This document shows positions 42,235 to 47,168 of a stretch of DNA of 47,168 nucleotides, piece by piece. Below the pieces are notes generated by a model. That model was not told where the DNA came from and did no database searches. It saw only the letters and a list, made by a program, of their open reading frames with translations. Every line of letters begins with the position of its first letter. Position 1 is the first letter of the stretch. The position numbers and the translations under genes were made by a program. Source of the DNA: Propionibacteriaceae bacterium (GTDB taxonomy: Bacteria > Actinomycetota > Actinomycetes > Propionibacteriales > Propionibacteriaceae); the NCBI GenBank assembly GCA_017882685.1, contig JADGPA010000045.1, forward strand, positions 1-47,168, read 5' to 3'.

Positions 42235-42849
42235 CTAGGCGATGACGACTCTTCCGTTGCGCGGCAGGCCGTCCGGGAACGAGATGGGGAGGGCGCTGGC
42301 GCGGTTCGCGTCCGCGTGGGTCATGGCCTGGAGGTGGACGTGAGGCTCTGTGCTGTTGCCGGAGTTCCCGCACTGCCCGATGGGGAACCCAGCCGTGACT
42401 GCCTGGCCCGGGGCGACCGTGATGCTGCCCCGTCGCAGGTGGCACAGTGCCACAACTGCTCCCTGCTCGACCTCGATCACGACGTGGTTTCCCGCCAGCC
42501 CTGACCACCCACCGTCGGCCCGGCGACGCTGAGTGAGCGCGTAGCCCACCGATGGCAGGCCCCGGAACGCGTCGTGGTCGGGCTCGCCGTCGTGCACGGT
42601 GGCGACGATGCCGTAGACAGGTGCGAAGAGCGGCATGCGGAAGCCGATGAACCGGTCGGGAGGCTCGGGACGGATCAGGGACCCGAAGGTGAAGGGGGCC
42701 GAGCGTCCCCGCGTGTCGACCGGCAAGAAATCGATCGCGTTTGCCGTGGCGAACATTCGCGTGCCGTGACTCGGCACACGATCGGCCGGGCTGTTCTGGA
42801 CGAGCCAGCGTCCGGCGAAGGGATACGCGAGTGCAAGGGTGTCGCTCAC
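42235..42849 (-). CDS. M23 (LytM-type) peptidase-like protein without signal peptide
   Basis: The 204-aa protein from GTG 42849 (AGGAGG about 9 nt upstream) begins MSDTLALAYPFAGRWLVQNS, then SHGTRMFATANAIDFLPVD, which supplies the first His and Asp zinc ligands (H-x8-D region), and PVYGIVATVHDGEPDHD. Later come GNHVVIEVEQGAVVALCHLR and the ending NSTEPHVHLQAM with the HxH pair, the LytM/M23 signature. Most M23 enzymes are exported to cut peptidoglycan; here no signal peptide or membrane segment is visible, so it may be cytoplasmic or secreted in another way. The substrate is unknown. Confidence 0.85.
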   Translation of the reverse strand: MSDTLALAYPFAGRWLVQNSPADRVPSHGTRMFATANAIDFLPVDTRGRSAPFTFGSLIRPEPPDRFIGFRMPLFAPVYGIVATVHDGEPDHDAFRGLPSVGYALTQRRRADGGWSGLAGNHVVIEVEQGAVVALCHLRRGSITVAPGQAVTAGFPIGQCGNSGNSTEPHVHLQAMTHADANRASALPISFPDGLPRNGRVVIA

Positions 42850-42943
42850 CGGAGACGCCTCCTTGCGCCGCGCCGATGGTCCACCCCGACTGACTCCATG
42901 CATTCATGGTCCCACTCGAGCCGGCCCCACGCTGGGGCAGGCG

Positions 42944-44251
42944 TCACTCCGCCTGCGGCCGGTAAGCGGCGATTCGGCTGAGTAGCGCGTCTGCCGCGCG
43001 ATGAACGGGCACCGAGTCGGCCGACTGCCGGATCTCGCGGTCGGCGTCGGCGAGGATCAGTTTCGCCTCGTCGGCGATGTCGCTCAGCCGCGTCCAGTCC
43101 CGGTGGACGATAGTGGCGCAGGTGTCGAGCAGCCGTAGCAAGGCGAGGTCGACCGTCGGTTCGCTGGCTCCGTATCGGCGCACGAGGCCGCACATCGTCC
43201 GCAGGTACTCGCCGAAACGCCGGCTGGGGACGACGACGACGACGTGGTCCCCAGCCCAGACCACGCGCGGCCCAAGATGATGCTGCGCCATCGCCGCGAA
43301 AATGACTGCCATGTGGTCGACCGCCTGCACCGCCGTGTAGGGGTCGTTGACGGCCGGGGACAGCGCCTTGCAGGCGGCGTCGACGAGCTGCCGGATGCCC
43401 ATGGCGGCGTCCTGCTGGCGGGTGCGCTCGAAGCCGATGCCGACCGCGTCATCCAGGGCGTGGGCGAAGACGCTCGCGTCCGGCTGGGGATCGTCGGGGC
43501 CGGGCGTCCAGATCCTGGCGAGCGGTACCCCTTGGACGACGTGCTCGCCGACGCGTTTGCTCAGGGCGATCGACACTCCGCAGCGGGTGGCCAAGGGCGC
43601 CAGCAACTGGGGATGGGCTGTCACGACGTAGCCGGACGATCGGGCCGGGATCGTGATCGCCCACGGGGGAGGCTCTGGCGGGACGAGGTCGACGTCCTCG
43701 TGCATGTGGCTGACGACCGCGAGCGACTCGACTTCGACGCGTTGCATGATCGAGTCGACCTGGATCGCATGCGACACGTGGTCGGCGTAGAAGACGACGG
43801 CGGCGAGACTCGCGAACAGTAACAGGATGGATCCGCTGACGGCCAGGCGCGGGAAGTCCTCTGGGTCACTTTCGACGCCCACGGTGTACAGGCCTGCGGC
43901 GGAGTAGCAGAACGTGCCCATGAACACGCTCAGCACCCACTGGTTCTGCCGGTCACGAAGGAAGTTGCGTAGCAGCCGGGGCGAGAACTGGGTGGACGAC
44001 GTCTGCAGCGCGACCACCGAGAGGCCCAGGACGAGTGCCATGACCGTGACCATCGTCCCGGAGATCGCCGTCAGCGCGTCCCGCGCTTGGGCTGAGGATC
44101 CCCGGAAGGCGAGAAGTCCTAGCCAGCTGCCAGGGGCTGGCTCGACCATCGACACGACCCAGCCGACCAGGATCGAGATCGCACCGGAGATGAACGGCAG
44201 CACGAAGAGTGATGCATTCAGGTATTCGGCCAGGGCCTCACGACGCCGCAT
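42944..44251 (-). CDS. DUF2254 family membrane protein
   Basis: A 435-aa protein with four N-terminal membrane helices (NASLFVLPFISGAISILVGW, TAISGTMVTVMALVLGLSVV, VLSVFMGTFCYSAAGLYTVG, LAVSGSILLLFASLAAVVFY), then a large cytoplasmic domain with DHVSHAIQVDSIMQRVEVE, the conserved QTSSTQFSPRLLRNFLRDRQ in the helix 2-3 loop, and AMGIRQLVDAACKALSPAVND, the best family match. The function is unknown. The start is taken as ATG 44251; GTG 44266 is possible. The upstream frame to 44389 is not supported. It is divergent from the HsmA-like gene by 176 bp. Confidence 0.88.
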   Translation of the reverse strand: MRRREALAEYLNASLFVLPFISGAISILVGWVVSMVEPAPGSWLGLLAFRGSSAQARDALTAISGTMVTVMALVLGLSVVALQTSSTQFSPRLLRNFLRDRQNQWVLSVFMGTFCYSAAGLYTVGVESDPEDFPRLAVSGSILLLFASLAAVVFYADHVSHAIQVDSIMQRVEVESLAVVSHMHEDVDLVPPEPPPWAITIPARSSGYVVTAHPQLLAPLATRCGVSIALSKRVGEHVVQGVPLARIWTPGPDDPQPDASVFAHALDDAVGIGFERTRQQDAAMGIRQLVDAACKALSPAVNDPYTAVQAVDHMAVIFAAMAQHHLGPRVVWAGDHVVVVVPSRRFGEYLRTMCGLVRRYGASEPTVDLALLRLLDTCATIVHRDWTRLSDIADEAKLILADADREIRQSADSVPVHRAADALLSRIAAYRPQAE

Positions 44252-44427
44252 GGCATCAGAGTGCACCTCGAGGGGGTCTCCATAGCGAGAATCCGTGCAG
44301 CTCGTGCCGCGATCGCGCAAGTCGCATCTGGCCGCAGGGAACGCGGCGGATCGTACCGAGTCCGGATCCCGCACGACCAACGCTGGCATGTCACTAGCCT
44401 TGGACGGGTCCGTCCTCAGGAGCCTCC

Positions 44428-44793
44428 GTGAATCCGCTTGCCAGCACCTTCATCACCGCGGCGTTGGTCTTCTACTCCATCGGCGTGTGGGGCGAGCGCC
44501 TGGTCGGCCGCCTCAAATGGTGGAACTTCGTGTTCTTCGTCCTCGGCCTCACCTGCGACACGGTGGGCACCGGCATGATGCTCGACTTCGTCGGCGGCAT
44601 GACCTTCGACGTCCACGGCATCTCCGGTCTCATCGCCATCCTGCTCATGTTCGTTCATGCCGTCTGGGCGCTCGTCGTCCTCCTCAAACAAGACGAGGTC
44701 GCCCTCAGGAAGTTCCACCGGTTCAGCGTGTTGGTATGGGTTGTCTGGCTGATTCCCTACTTCAGCCCCATGTTCGTCGCCATGGCGCGGTGA
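44428..44793 (+). CDS. HsmA-like (TIGR03987) small membrane protein
   Basis: A 121-aa protein starting at GTG 44428 (AGGAG 5 nt upstream) with four membrane segments: STFITAALVFYSIGVWGE, WWNFVFFVLGLTCDTVGTGM, GISGLIAILLMFVHAVWALV and FSVLVWVVWLIPYFSPMFVA. The WGERLVGRLKWWNFVFFV and LTCDTVGTGMM stretches are typical of the HsmA family (TIGR03987), small four-helix proteins of unknown role. It is monocistronic; no terminator hairpin is obvious after the stop. Confidence 0.85.
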   Translation: MNPLASTFITAALVFYSIGVWGERLVGRLKWWNFVFFVLGLTCDTVGTGMMLDFVGGMTFDVHGISGLIAILLMFVHAVWALVVLLKQDEVALRKFHRFSVLVWVVWLIPYFSPMFVAMAR

Positions 44794-44870
44794 ACGCCCA
44801 CTTCTGTCGCGAGCAATGCGTGCAGAGCTGGCCGTCTCCGGCCCTTGACAGGGGCGCCGCCGCGCGGCAG

Positions 44871-44903
44871 CGTCCCGCGTCCCGCGTCCCGCGTCCCGCG
44901 TCC
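44871..44903. repeat. 7-bp tandem repeat (CGTCCCG)n
   Basis: About 4.7 copies of CGTCCCG in noncoding DNA after the HsmA-like gene. It marks the left side of the accessory-looking region and may vary between strains by slippage. Confidence 0.85.
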
Positions 44904-44911
44904 AGGCATGG

Positions 44912-45043
44912 TCATGTTCGGCCCGCCGCAAGCGCGGCCTCATCGTGCACGGCGGCCTTGAGTTCCGCCTGCGTCTCCGGGTCTAGCCCATCCCAGAACT
45001 GCACCAGCTTCTCCCTTGGGATGACCTCTTGCGGTTGCGTCAT
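44912..45043 (-). CDS. 43-aa hypothetical protein
   Basis: From ATG 45043 the minus strand encodes MTQPQEVIPREKLVQFWDGL, then DPETQAELKAAVHDEAALAAG. It is acidic and should be two amphipathic helices, with amino-acid usage like a real protein rather than an antisense frame. CAGACT ends 7 nt before the ATG, the spacing of a leaderless promoter; there is no ribosome site. The frame continues upstream to 45235, but that part is low-complexity. I do not recognise a family. It may be a small regulator or a remnant. Confidence 0.5.
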   Translation of the reverse strand: MTQPQEVIPREKLVQFWDGLDPETQAELKAAVHDEAALAAGRT

Positions 45044-45107
45044 GGGTCGCAGTCTGACCTCTGTGCGCTTGCCGCCGCAGGAGATAGCAAGCGAACGTGG
45101 CAGCGAC

Positions 45108-45246
45108 CCCGGGCCGAAGCCCGGGACCTTGCTGGGAACGCCACTGCAGATGGCGCCCCCAGCACGCGACCATGTTGCCGGCACCCCCCCAAAGACGGCA
45201 CAGTCGCGCTCCCGGGCATAGCAAAGCCTTACCAAGGAGAAGGCAA
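45108..45246 (-). ncRNA. Candidate small RNA A1 (minus strand, about 139 nt)
   Basis: On the minus strand TAGCGT (45252-45257) and an upstream TGGTCA 18 nt away form a promoter-like pair; the start would fall near 45246. The RNA would begin UUGCCUUCUCC, the exact complement of a strong ribosome-binding site, then a stretch with GGGGGGG, a hairpin (GCTGGG/CCCAGC plus CGCCA/TGGCG with an AA/CC internal loop, 45131-45163), and end in CCCGGGC-UUCG-GCCCGGG (45108-45125). The same layout occurs in A2 at 45551-45710. No coding potential is convincing. Orientation is inferred from the UUCG tetraloop and the matching promoters. Confidence 0.45.
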
Positions 45247-45332
45247 GGGCGACGCTACGTGCACGACGCGACCGCTGACCAGACCCCGTTCAGGGGACAT
45301 CGGAACGAATGCCCGGGTGCTACCATTCGTAG

Positions 45333-45415
45333 CTGGTGAACGCCAACCCCCGGTGTTCCCGCCCGCCCCCCGTTGGGCAGAGACCCCCCGGAAGCCCCCC
45401 GCGACCCGGGGGTCT
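45333..45415 (+). ncRNA. Candidate small RNA B1 (plus strand, about 83 nt)
   Basis: An extended -10 box TGC-TACCAT (box at 45321-45326) should start a transcript near 45333. It would run to the hairpin AGACCCCCCGG...CCGGGGGTCT (45381-45415, one bulged C). The matching copy B2 at 45863-45946 has nearly the same length. A GTG lies at leaderless distance (45336), so a translated product is not excluded, but the two copies do not share protein sequence. The promoter is divergent from that of A1, 64 bp away. Confidence 0.35.
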
Positions 45416-45442
45416 GGCATGTCATCGACCTTGCAACAGCGG

Positions 45443-45462
45443 CCCCGAGCCGAGGCCCGGGG
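45443..45462 (-). terminator. UUCG-type hairpin, third copy (CUCG loop)
   Basis: On the minus strand CCCCGGGC-CUCG-GCUCGGGG, the same stem as the hairpins at 45108, 45551 and 46583 including the G-U pair. It stands alone in the spacer between the two duplicated units, with no identified gene upstream of it. The adjacent run AAAAAA on the plus strand (45466-45471) lies before it in minus-strand reading. Confidence 0.5.
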
Positions 45463-45550
45463 TGGAAAAAAGCCCTCAGATAGAAATCGCGGCGGGCGTG
45501 GTCCTGGGTGGCGCTCCACTCAGAAGAACGAGGCCGCTGACACAAGCGCG

Positions 45551-45710
45551 CGGCCCCGAGCCGAAGCCCGGGGCCGCTGGGCCTTGCTGGGAGCGTCACC
45601 AGCGGGTGGCGCTCAACCAGCACGCGATTGCGCCTACGGCACCCCCCCCGAAAGCCCAGGCACAGTTCGCACTCCCGAGCAGGACAAGGCCCCCGCCAGG
45701 GAGAAGGCAA
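45551..45710 (-). ncRNA. Candidate small RNA A2 (minus strand, about 160 nt)
   Basis: Promoter-like TTGTCG, 18 nt, TAGCCT (-10 at 45716-45721) on the minus strand places the start near 45710, so the RNA begins UUGCCUUCUCC exactly as A1 does. The body is closed by GGCCTTG (45580-45586) pairing with CAAGGCC (45685-45691). Inside is a long hairpin at 45586-45621: GCTGG/CCAGC, GAGCG/CGCTC, a G-U pair and CACC/GGTG, with a two-base bulge. The RNA ends in an 11-bp UUCG hairpin (45551-45576). In that hairpin one pair is G-U on the minus strand but A-C on the plus strand, which supports this orientation. Confidence 0.48.
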
Positions 45711-45862
45711 ATGTGAGGCTAGATGTACGAACCGCCGGCCGACAAGACCCCATTCAGGGGACGCCCGCAAACATCGTGTGAAGCCTCTATGTTGCTTGAG
45801 GAACGGCGAGCCACTCTCCCAGCCTCCGCGATCTAGGTAGGCAAGAGTGCTAGCGTCGCGAT

Positions 45863-45946
45863 CGGTGGACGACCTACCCCCTCGGACGTTCGACCTCCCT
45901 GCAAGGGACAGACCCCCGGATGAGGCCCCCCCGGCCCCGGGGGTCT
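45863..45946 (+). ncRNA. Candidate small RNA B2 (plus strand, about 84 nt)
   Basis: Extended -10 TGC-TAGCGT (box at 45851-45856) gives a start near 45863; the perfect 10-bp hairpin AGACCCCCGG/CCGGGGGTCT (45910-45919 with 45937-45946) would end it. Length matches B1. A 68-codon frame starts at GTG 45865, at leaderless distance, with MDDLPPRTFDLPARDRPPDE; it runs past the hairpin to 46071. I favour an RNA because the hairpin and promoter are what the two copies share. Confidence 0.35.
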
Positions 45947-46048
45947 GGCATGCAGGCGCGTCCATAACCCACCCGGCCAGCGAGTTGAGGCGCTACCCGT
46001 TCCGTGAGATGACTGGGCCGCACCCGTCCAAGCTGGGCGTGTCACGGC

Positions 46049-46091
46049 TAAGTGTTGTGGTGGGGTGCTAGTGTGAACACCACAACACTTA
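46049..46091. promoter_or_regulatory. Perfect 14-bp inverted repeat bracketing a promoter (operator)
   Basis: Left arm TAAGTGTTGTGGTG (46049-46062) and right arm CACCACAACACTTA (46078-46091) are exact reverse complements, 15 nt apart. The spacer holds TGC-TAGTGT, an extended -10 box (46069-46074). The arms thus flank the -10, and the right arm covers the expected start site near 46081. This suits a repressor binding both arms. It precedes the regulator-like gene at 46108. Confidence 0.75.
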
Positions 46092-46107
46092 AGGAAGGGT
46101 GGATACC

Positions 46108-46569
46108 GTGTCCCGTGGCCCTGGACGCTGGCAGCGTGCAATCCTCACCGCCGTGGCCGATGGCCCCGTGGCCCTCACCCACCCCGATTACACACCTGCC
46201 GAACAGAACGCCATCCGACGCGCTGCCTACGTCCTGGAGAAAGCCGGGCGGATACAACTCTCATCCGAACGGGTGGACGGCACCGCGCCCCGCCTGGTGG
46301 CTCGTGCTGCGGGCTCCGCCGCGGTCCCTGGCCACGTCACCATCGGGTTGGATGGCAAGAAGTATCGCCGGCCCCCGTTGCCGCCGCTCGACATTCACGC
46401 ACTCCTGCCCGACATGGCGCCCGAGGAAATCGCCGATCTCATCGCGATGGCCGACCTACCACAAGCCGCCTTTGAGCAGGCGCTTCGCAAGGCCCGCCTC
46501 GACGGCGACCTCAGCCGGGAGAACGTCCTGAGACGCGCAGGTGTCGAACCCAAAAACCTTTCCGGCTAG
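46108..46569 (+). CDS. Winged-helix-like hypothetical protein of the accessory region
   Basis: A 153-aa protein from GTG 46108 (GGAAGGG 8 nt upstream; GTG 46099 is an alternative). The N-terminal part, RWQRAILTAVADGPVALTHP, then NAIRRAAYVLEKAGRIQLSS, looks like a winged helix-turn-helix. The C-terminal part, IADLIAMADLPQAAFEQALR and ARLDGDLSRENVLRRAG, resembles helical segments of plasmid and phage proteins with the GDLSR-x-NV pattern. I do not recognise a named family. The promoter sits inside a perfect inverted repeat, so autorepression is a reasonable guess. It faces an XRE-type gene across a shared terminator region. Confidence 0.75.
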   Translation: MSRGPGRWQRAILTAVADGPVALTHPDYTPAEQNAIRRAAYVLEKAGRIQLSSERVDGTAPRLVARAAGSAAVPGHVTIGLDGKKYRRPPLPPLDIHALLPDMAPEEIADLIAMADLPQAAFEQALRKARLDGDLSRENVLRRAGVEPKNLSG

Positions 46570-46582
46570 ACACAGCATAGCG

Positions 46583-46604
46583 GCCCCGAGCCGAAGCCCG
46601 GGGC
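46583..46604. terminator. UUCG-type hairpin between convergent regulator genes
   Basis: Minus-strand GCCCCGGGC-UUCG-GCUCGGGGC, fourth member of the hairpin family at 45108, 45443 and 45551. It lies 13 nt past the stop of the gene at 46108 and, with the hairpin at 46611-46646, also downstream of the XRE-type gene. Confidence 0.7.
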
Positions 46605-46610
46605 AGCTTG

Positions 46611-46646
46611 CTGTCCGCCCGAAACCCACCCCAGGAAGGCGGACAG
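46611..46646 (-). terminator. Second hairpin after the XRE-type gene
   Basis: CTGTCCGCC and GGCGGACAG, perfect 9-bp arms around an 18-nt loop, 12 nt beyond the stop of the minus-strand gene at 46659. Confidence 0.5.
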
Positions 46647-46658
46647 GCAGGGTGGAGT

Positions 46659-46937
46659 CTAGAGGGTGTCGGCCTCACCCACACCCTCTATGCCGGCGTC
46701 TCGCACGGCAATGCCGTAGGCATCCTCGAGGAGGTCGGCAGCCTCACAACCCGAGAGAACAGCGAACTCGAACAGGTCGCACATGTAGATGGGGGACCGT
46801 CCGGTGAGCTTGCGCCAGAGGGTGCTGCGGGGCATGTTGATCTGCTCGGAAGCTTGAGCCTGCGAGACGCCCGCGGCGCGCAGGGCGCGCTTGCATGCGA
46901 GACCCCATTGAACTCGGTCGGGATGGGTGGTGGTCAT
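46659..46937 (-). CDS. XRE-like helix-turn-helix regulator
   Basis: A 92-aa protein starting MTTTHPDRVQWGLACKRALR at ATG 46937, with GGAGGG 7 nt upstream. RAAGVSQAQASEQINMPRST followed by LWRKLTGRSPIYMCDLFEFA is a helix-turn-helix of the XRE/Cro type: SQAQASEQI is the first helix of the pair, MPRSTLWRKLTG the recognition helix. The C-terminus (GCEAADLLEDAYGIAVRDAG) is acidic. Such short single-domain regulators are typical of phages and integrative elements. A TGC-TAGGCC box lies at 46964-46969 on the minus strand, similar to the other boxes of this region but without the final T. Confidence 0.85.
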   Translation of the reverse strand: MTTTHPDRVQWGLACKRALRAAGVSQAQASEQINMPRSTLWRKLTGRSPIYMCDLFEFAVLSGCEAADLLEDAYGIAVRDAGIEGVGEADTL

Positions 46938-46993
46938 AGGTGAACCCTCCAGAACGGGGGAGCGGCCTAGCACTGTTGCCCATGACTTGCCCG

Positions 46994-47047
46994 GGTAACA
47001 AGAAACCCGCTCCCGACTTGGTTGTTTCACCTTGTCAGAAGCGGGTT
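46994..47047 (-). terminator. Rho-independent terminator of the initiator tRNA gene
   Basis: On the minus strand AACCCGCUUCUGAC (47034-47047) pairs with GUCGGGAGCGGGUU (47004-47017), all 14 positions allowing two G-U pairs, followed by UUCUUGUU. It starts 9 nt after the tRNA 3' end. Confidence 0.8.
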
Positions 47048-47055
47048 CCTACTTG

Positions 47056-47129
47056 TAGCGGGGACAGGATTTGAACCTGTGACCTCTGGGTTATGAGCCC
47101 AGCGAGCTACCGAACTGCTCCACCCCGCG
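47056..47129 (-). tRNA. Initiator tRNA-fMet (CAU)
   Basis: The minus strand gives CGCGGGGTGGAGCAGTTCGG at the 5' end, anticodon arm CTGGG-CTCATAA-CCCAG and T arm CAGGTTCAAATCCTG. The three G-C pairs below the anticodon loop and the unpaired C1-U72 end mark it as an initiator tRNA. It is 74 nt, and CCA is not encoded (CAAGT follows). On the minus strand TAAGCT (47141-47146) is a possible -10 box; the -35 falls at or beyond the window edge. Its 3' end borders the accessory-looking region. Confidence 0.95.
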
Positions 47130-47168
47130 CCGGTTCCTTCAGCTTAGGTGAGAGCTACCCGGTTCCCC

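Larger units (their letters stand above)
45105..45420. repeat. Noncoding duplicated unit, copy 1
   Basis: This stretch and 45551-45957 are diverged copies of one unit. Shared blocks in order are: a CGAA-loop hairpin; CCTTGCTGGGA; CAGCACGCGA; CGGCACCCCCC; a C-rich stretch ending in GGAGAAGGCAA; AGACCCC(G/A)TTCAGGGGAC; a TGC-TANNNT box; AGACCCCC...GGGGGTCTGGCATG. Copy 2 has about 75 bp more between the GGGGAC block and the TGC-TANNNT box. Neither contains a convincing gene. Confidence 0.7.
45551..45957. repeat. Noncoding duplicated unit, copy 2
   Basis: Second copy of the unit at 45105-45420; see that entry for the shared blocks. The extra ~75 bp before the TGC-TAGCGT box begins with CATCGTGTGAAGCCTC and holds no recognisable feature. 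Confidence 0.7.

Noticed and set aside
45336-45716. 126-codon plus-strand frame beginning at the B1 promoter
   Set aside because: The start has leaderless spacing, but the product is Pro/Arg-rich low complexity, runs through two hairpins, and is not preserved in copy 2.
45105-45960. CRISPR array or 6C RNA
   Set aside because: There are only two long diverged copies, not short regular repeats and spacers. The C-runs on the plus strand recall 6C RNA, but the promoter and UUCG evidence favours the minus strand, where these are G-runs.
45255-45965. 236-codon minus-strand frame through the duplicated units
   Set aside because: It is rich in Arg, Gly, Ser and Pro, spans hairpins and both units, and its similarity between copies only mirrors the DNA repeat.
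46578-46590. Possible attachment-site repeat of the tRNA 3' end (TAGCGG...)
   Set aside because: Only six bases match the tRNA end before divergence, which is expected by chance.

Overview
The window is 47.2 kb of very GC-rich DNA with dense, often overlapping genes, many GTG starts and several apparently leaderless promoters. Gene content is actinobacterial: Lsr2, AdnAB, UvrD2 with an HRDC tail, a UPF0182 membrane protein, DUF2342, DUF5679, and a small gene of the PPA1309 family first named in Cutibacterium. A member of the Propionibacteriaceae is my best guess; this is inference from gene families, not a database match.

Region 1 (1-20138) is a DNA-end-processing block. A partial telA-like gene is divergent from adnA-adnB-nudC, which overlap one another by 4 bp. 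A small intergenic zone and a methyltransferase follow, then recC-recB-recD on the minus strand (4-bp overlaps), and then divergent uvrD2. Two complete end-resection machines and an SF1 helicase therefore lie together. From memory, adnA/adnB/nudC/uvrD2/AarF/Rv3196/Rv3195/Rv3194/Rv3193 are neighbours in Mycobacterium tuberculosis, while recBCD is elsewhere there; here recBCD sits inside that conserved block.

Region 2 (20180-33363) holds an MFS exporter, a second methyltransferase, an NmrA-like protein, a small Cys/His protein (DUF7455-like), an ABC1/AarF kinase-like protein, a cyclodehydratase-like protein of the Rv3196 type, a 53-aa zinc-ribbon protein (DUF5679), a YgjP-type metallopeptidase, a DUF2342 protein, and the operon of Lon-like PDZ protease, PPA1309 and UPF0182.

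Region 3 (33365-44793) is mixed housekeeping: an M16 peptidase pair (one catalytic, one not), a secreted ScyD/ScyE-like protein with a duplicated 3' remnant beside it, rpiB, an HbpS-like protein, TfoX-like, a cysteine-desulfurase-like enzyme, an SMI1/KNR4-like protein, a broken regulator gene, lsr2 with a candidate operator, a VOC protein, an M23 peptidase, DUF2254 and HsmA-like membrane proteins.

Region 4 (about 44870-47055) looks accessory. It lies directly 3' of an initiator tRNA gene and contains two short regulator-like genes, a perfect 14-bp inverted repeat bracketing a promoter, four related UUCG-type hairpins, and a roughly 300-400 bp unit present twice. Each unit appears to carry two divergent small-RNA genes: a minus-strand RNA of about 140-160 nt that would start with UUGCCUUCUCC, and a plus-strand RNA of about 83 nt. 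I did not recognise this arrangement and regard it as the most promising undescribed element here. No integrase, transposase, CRISPR array or rRNA gene was seen.
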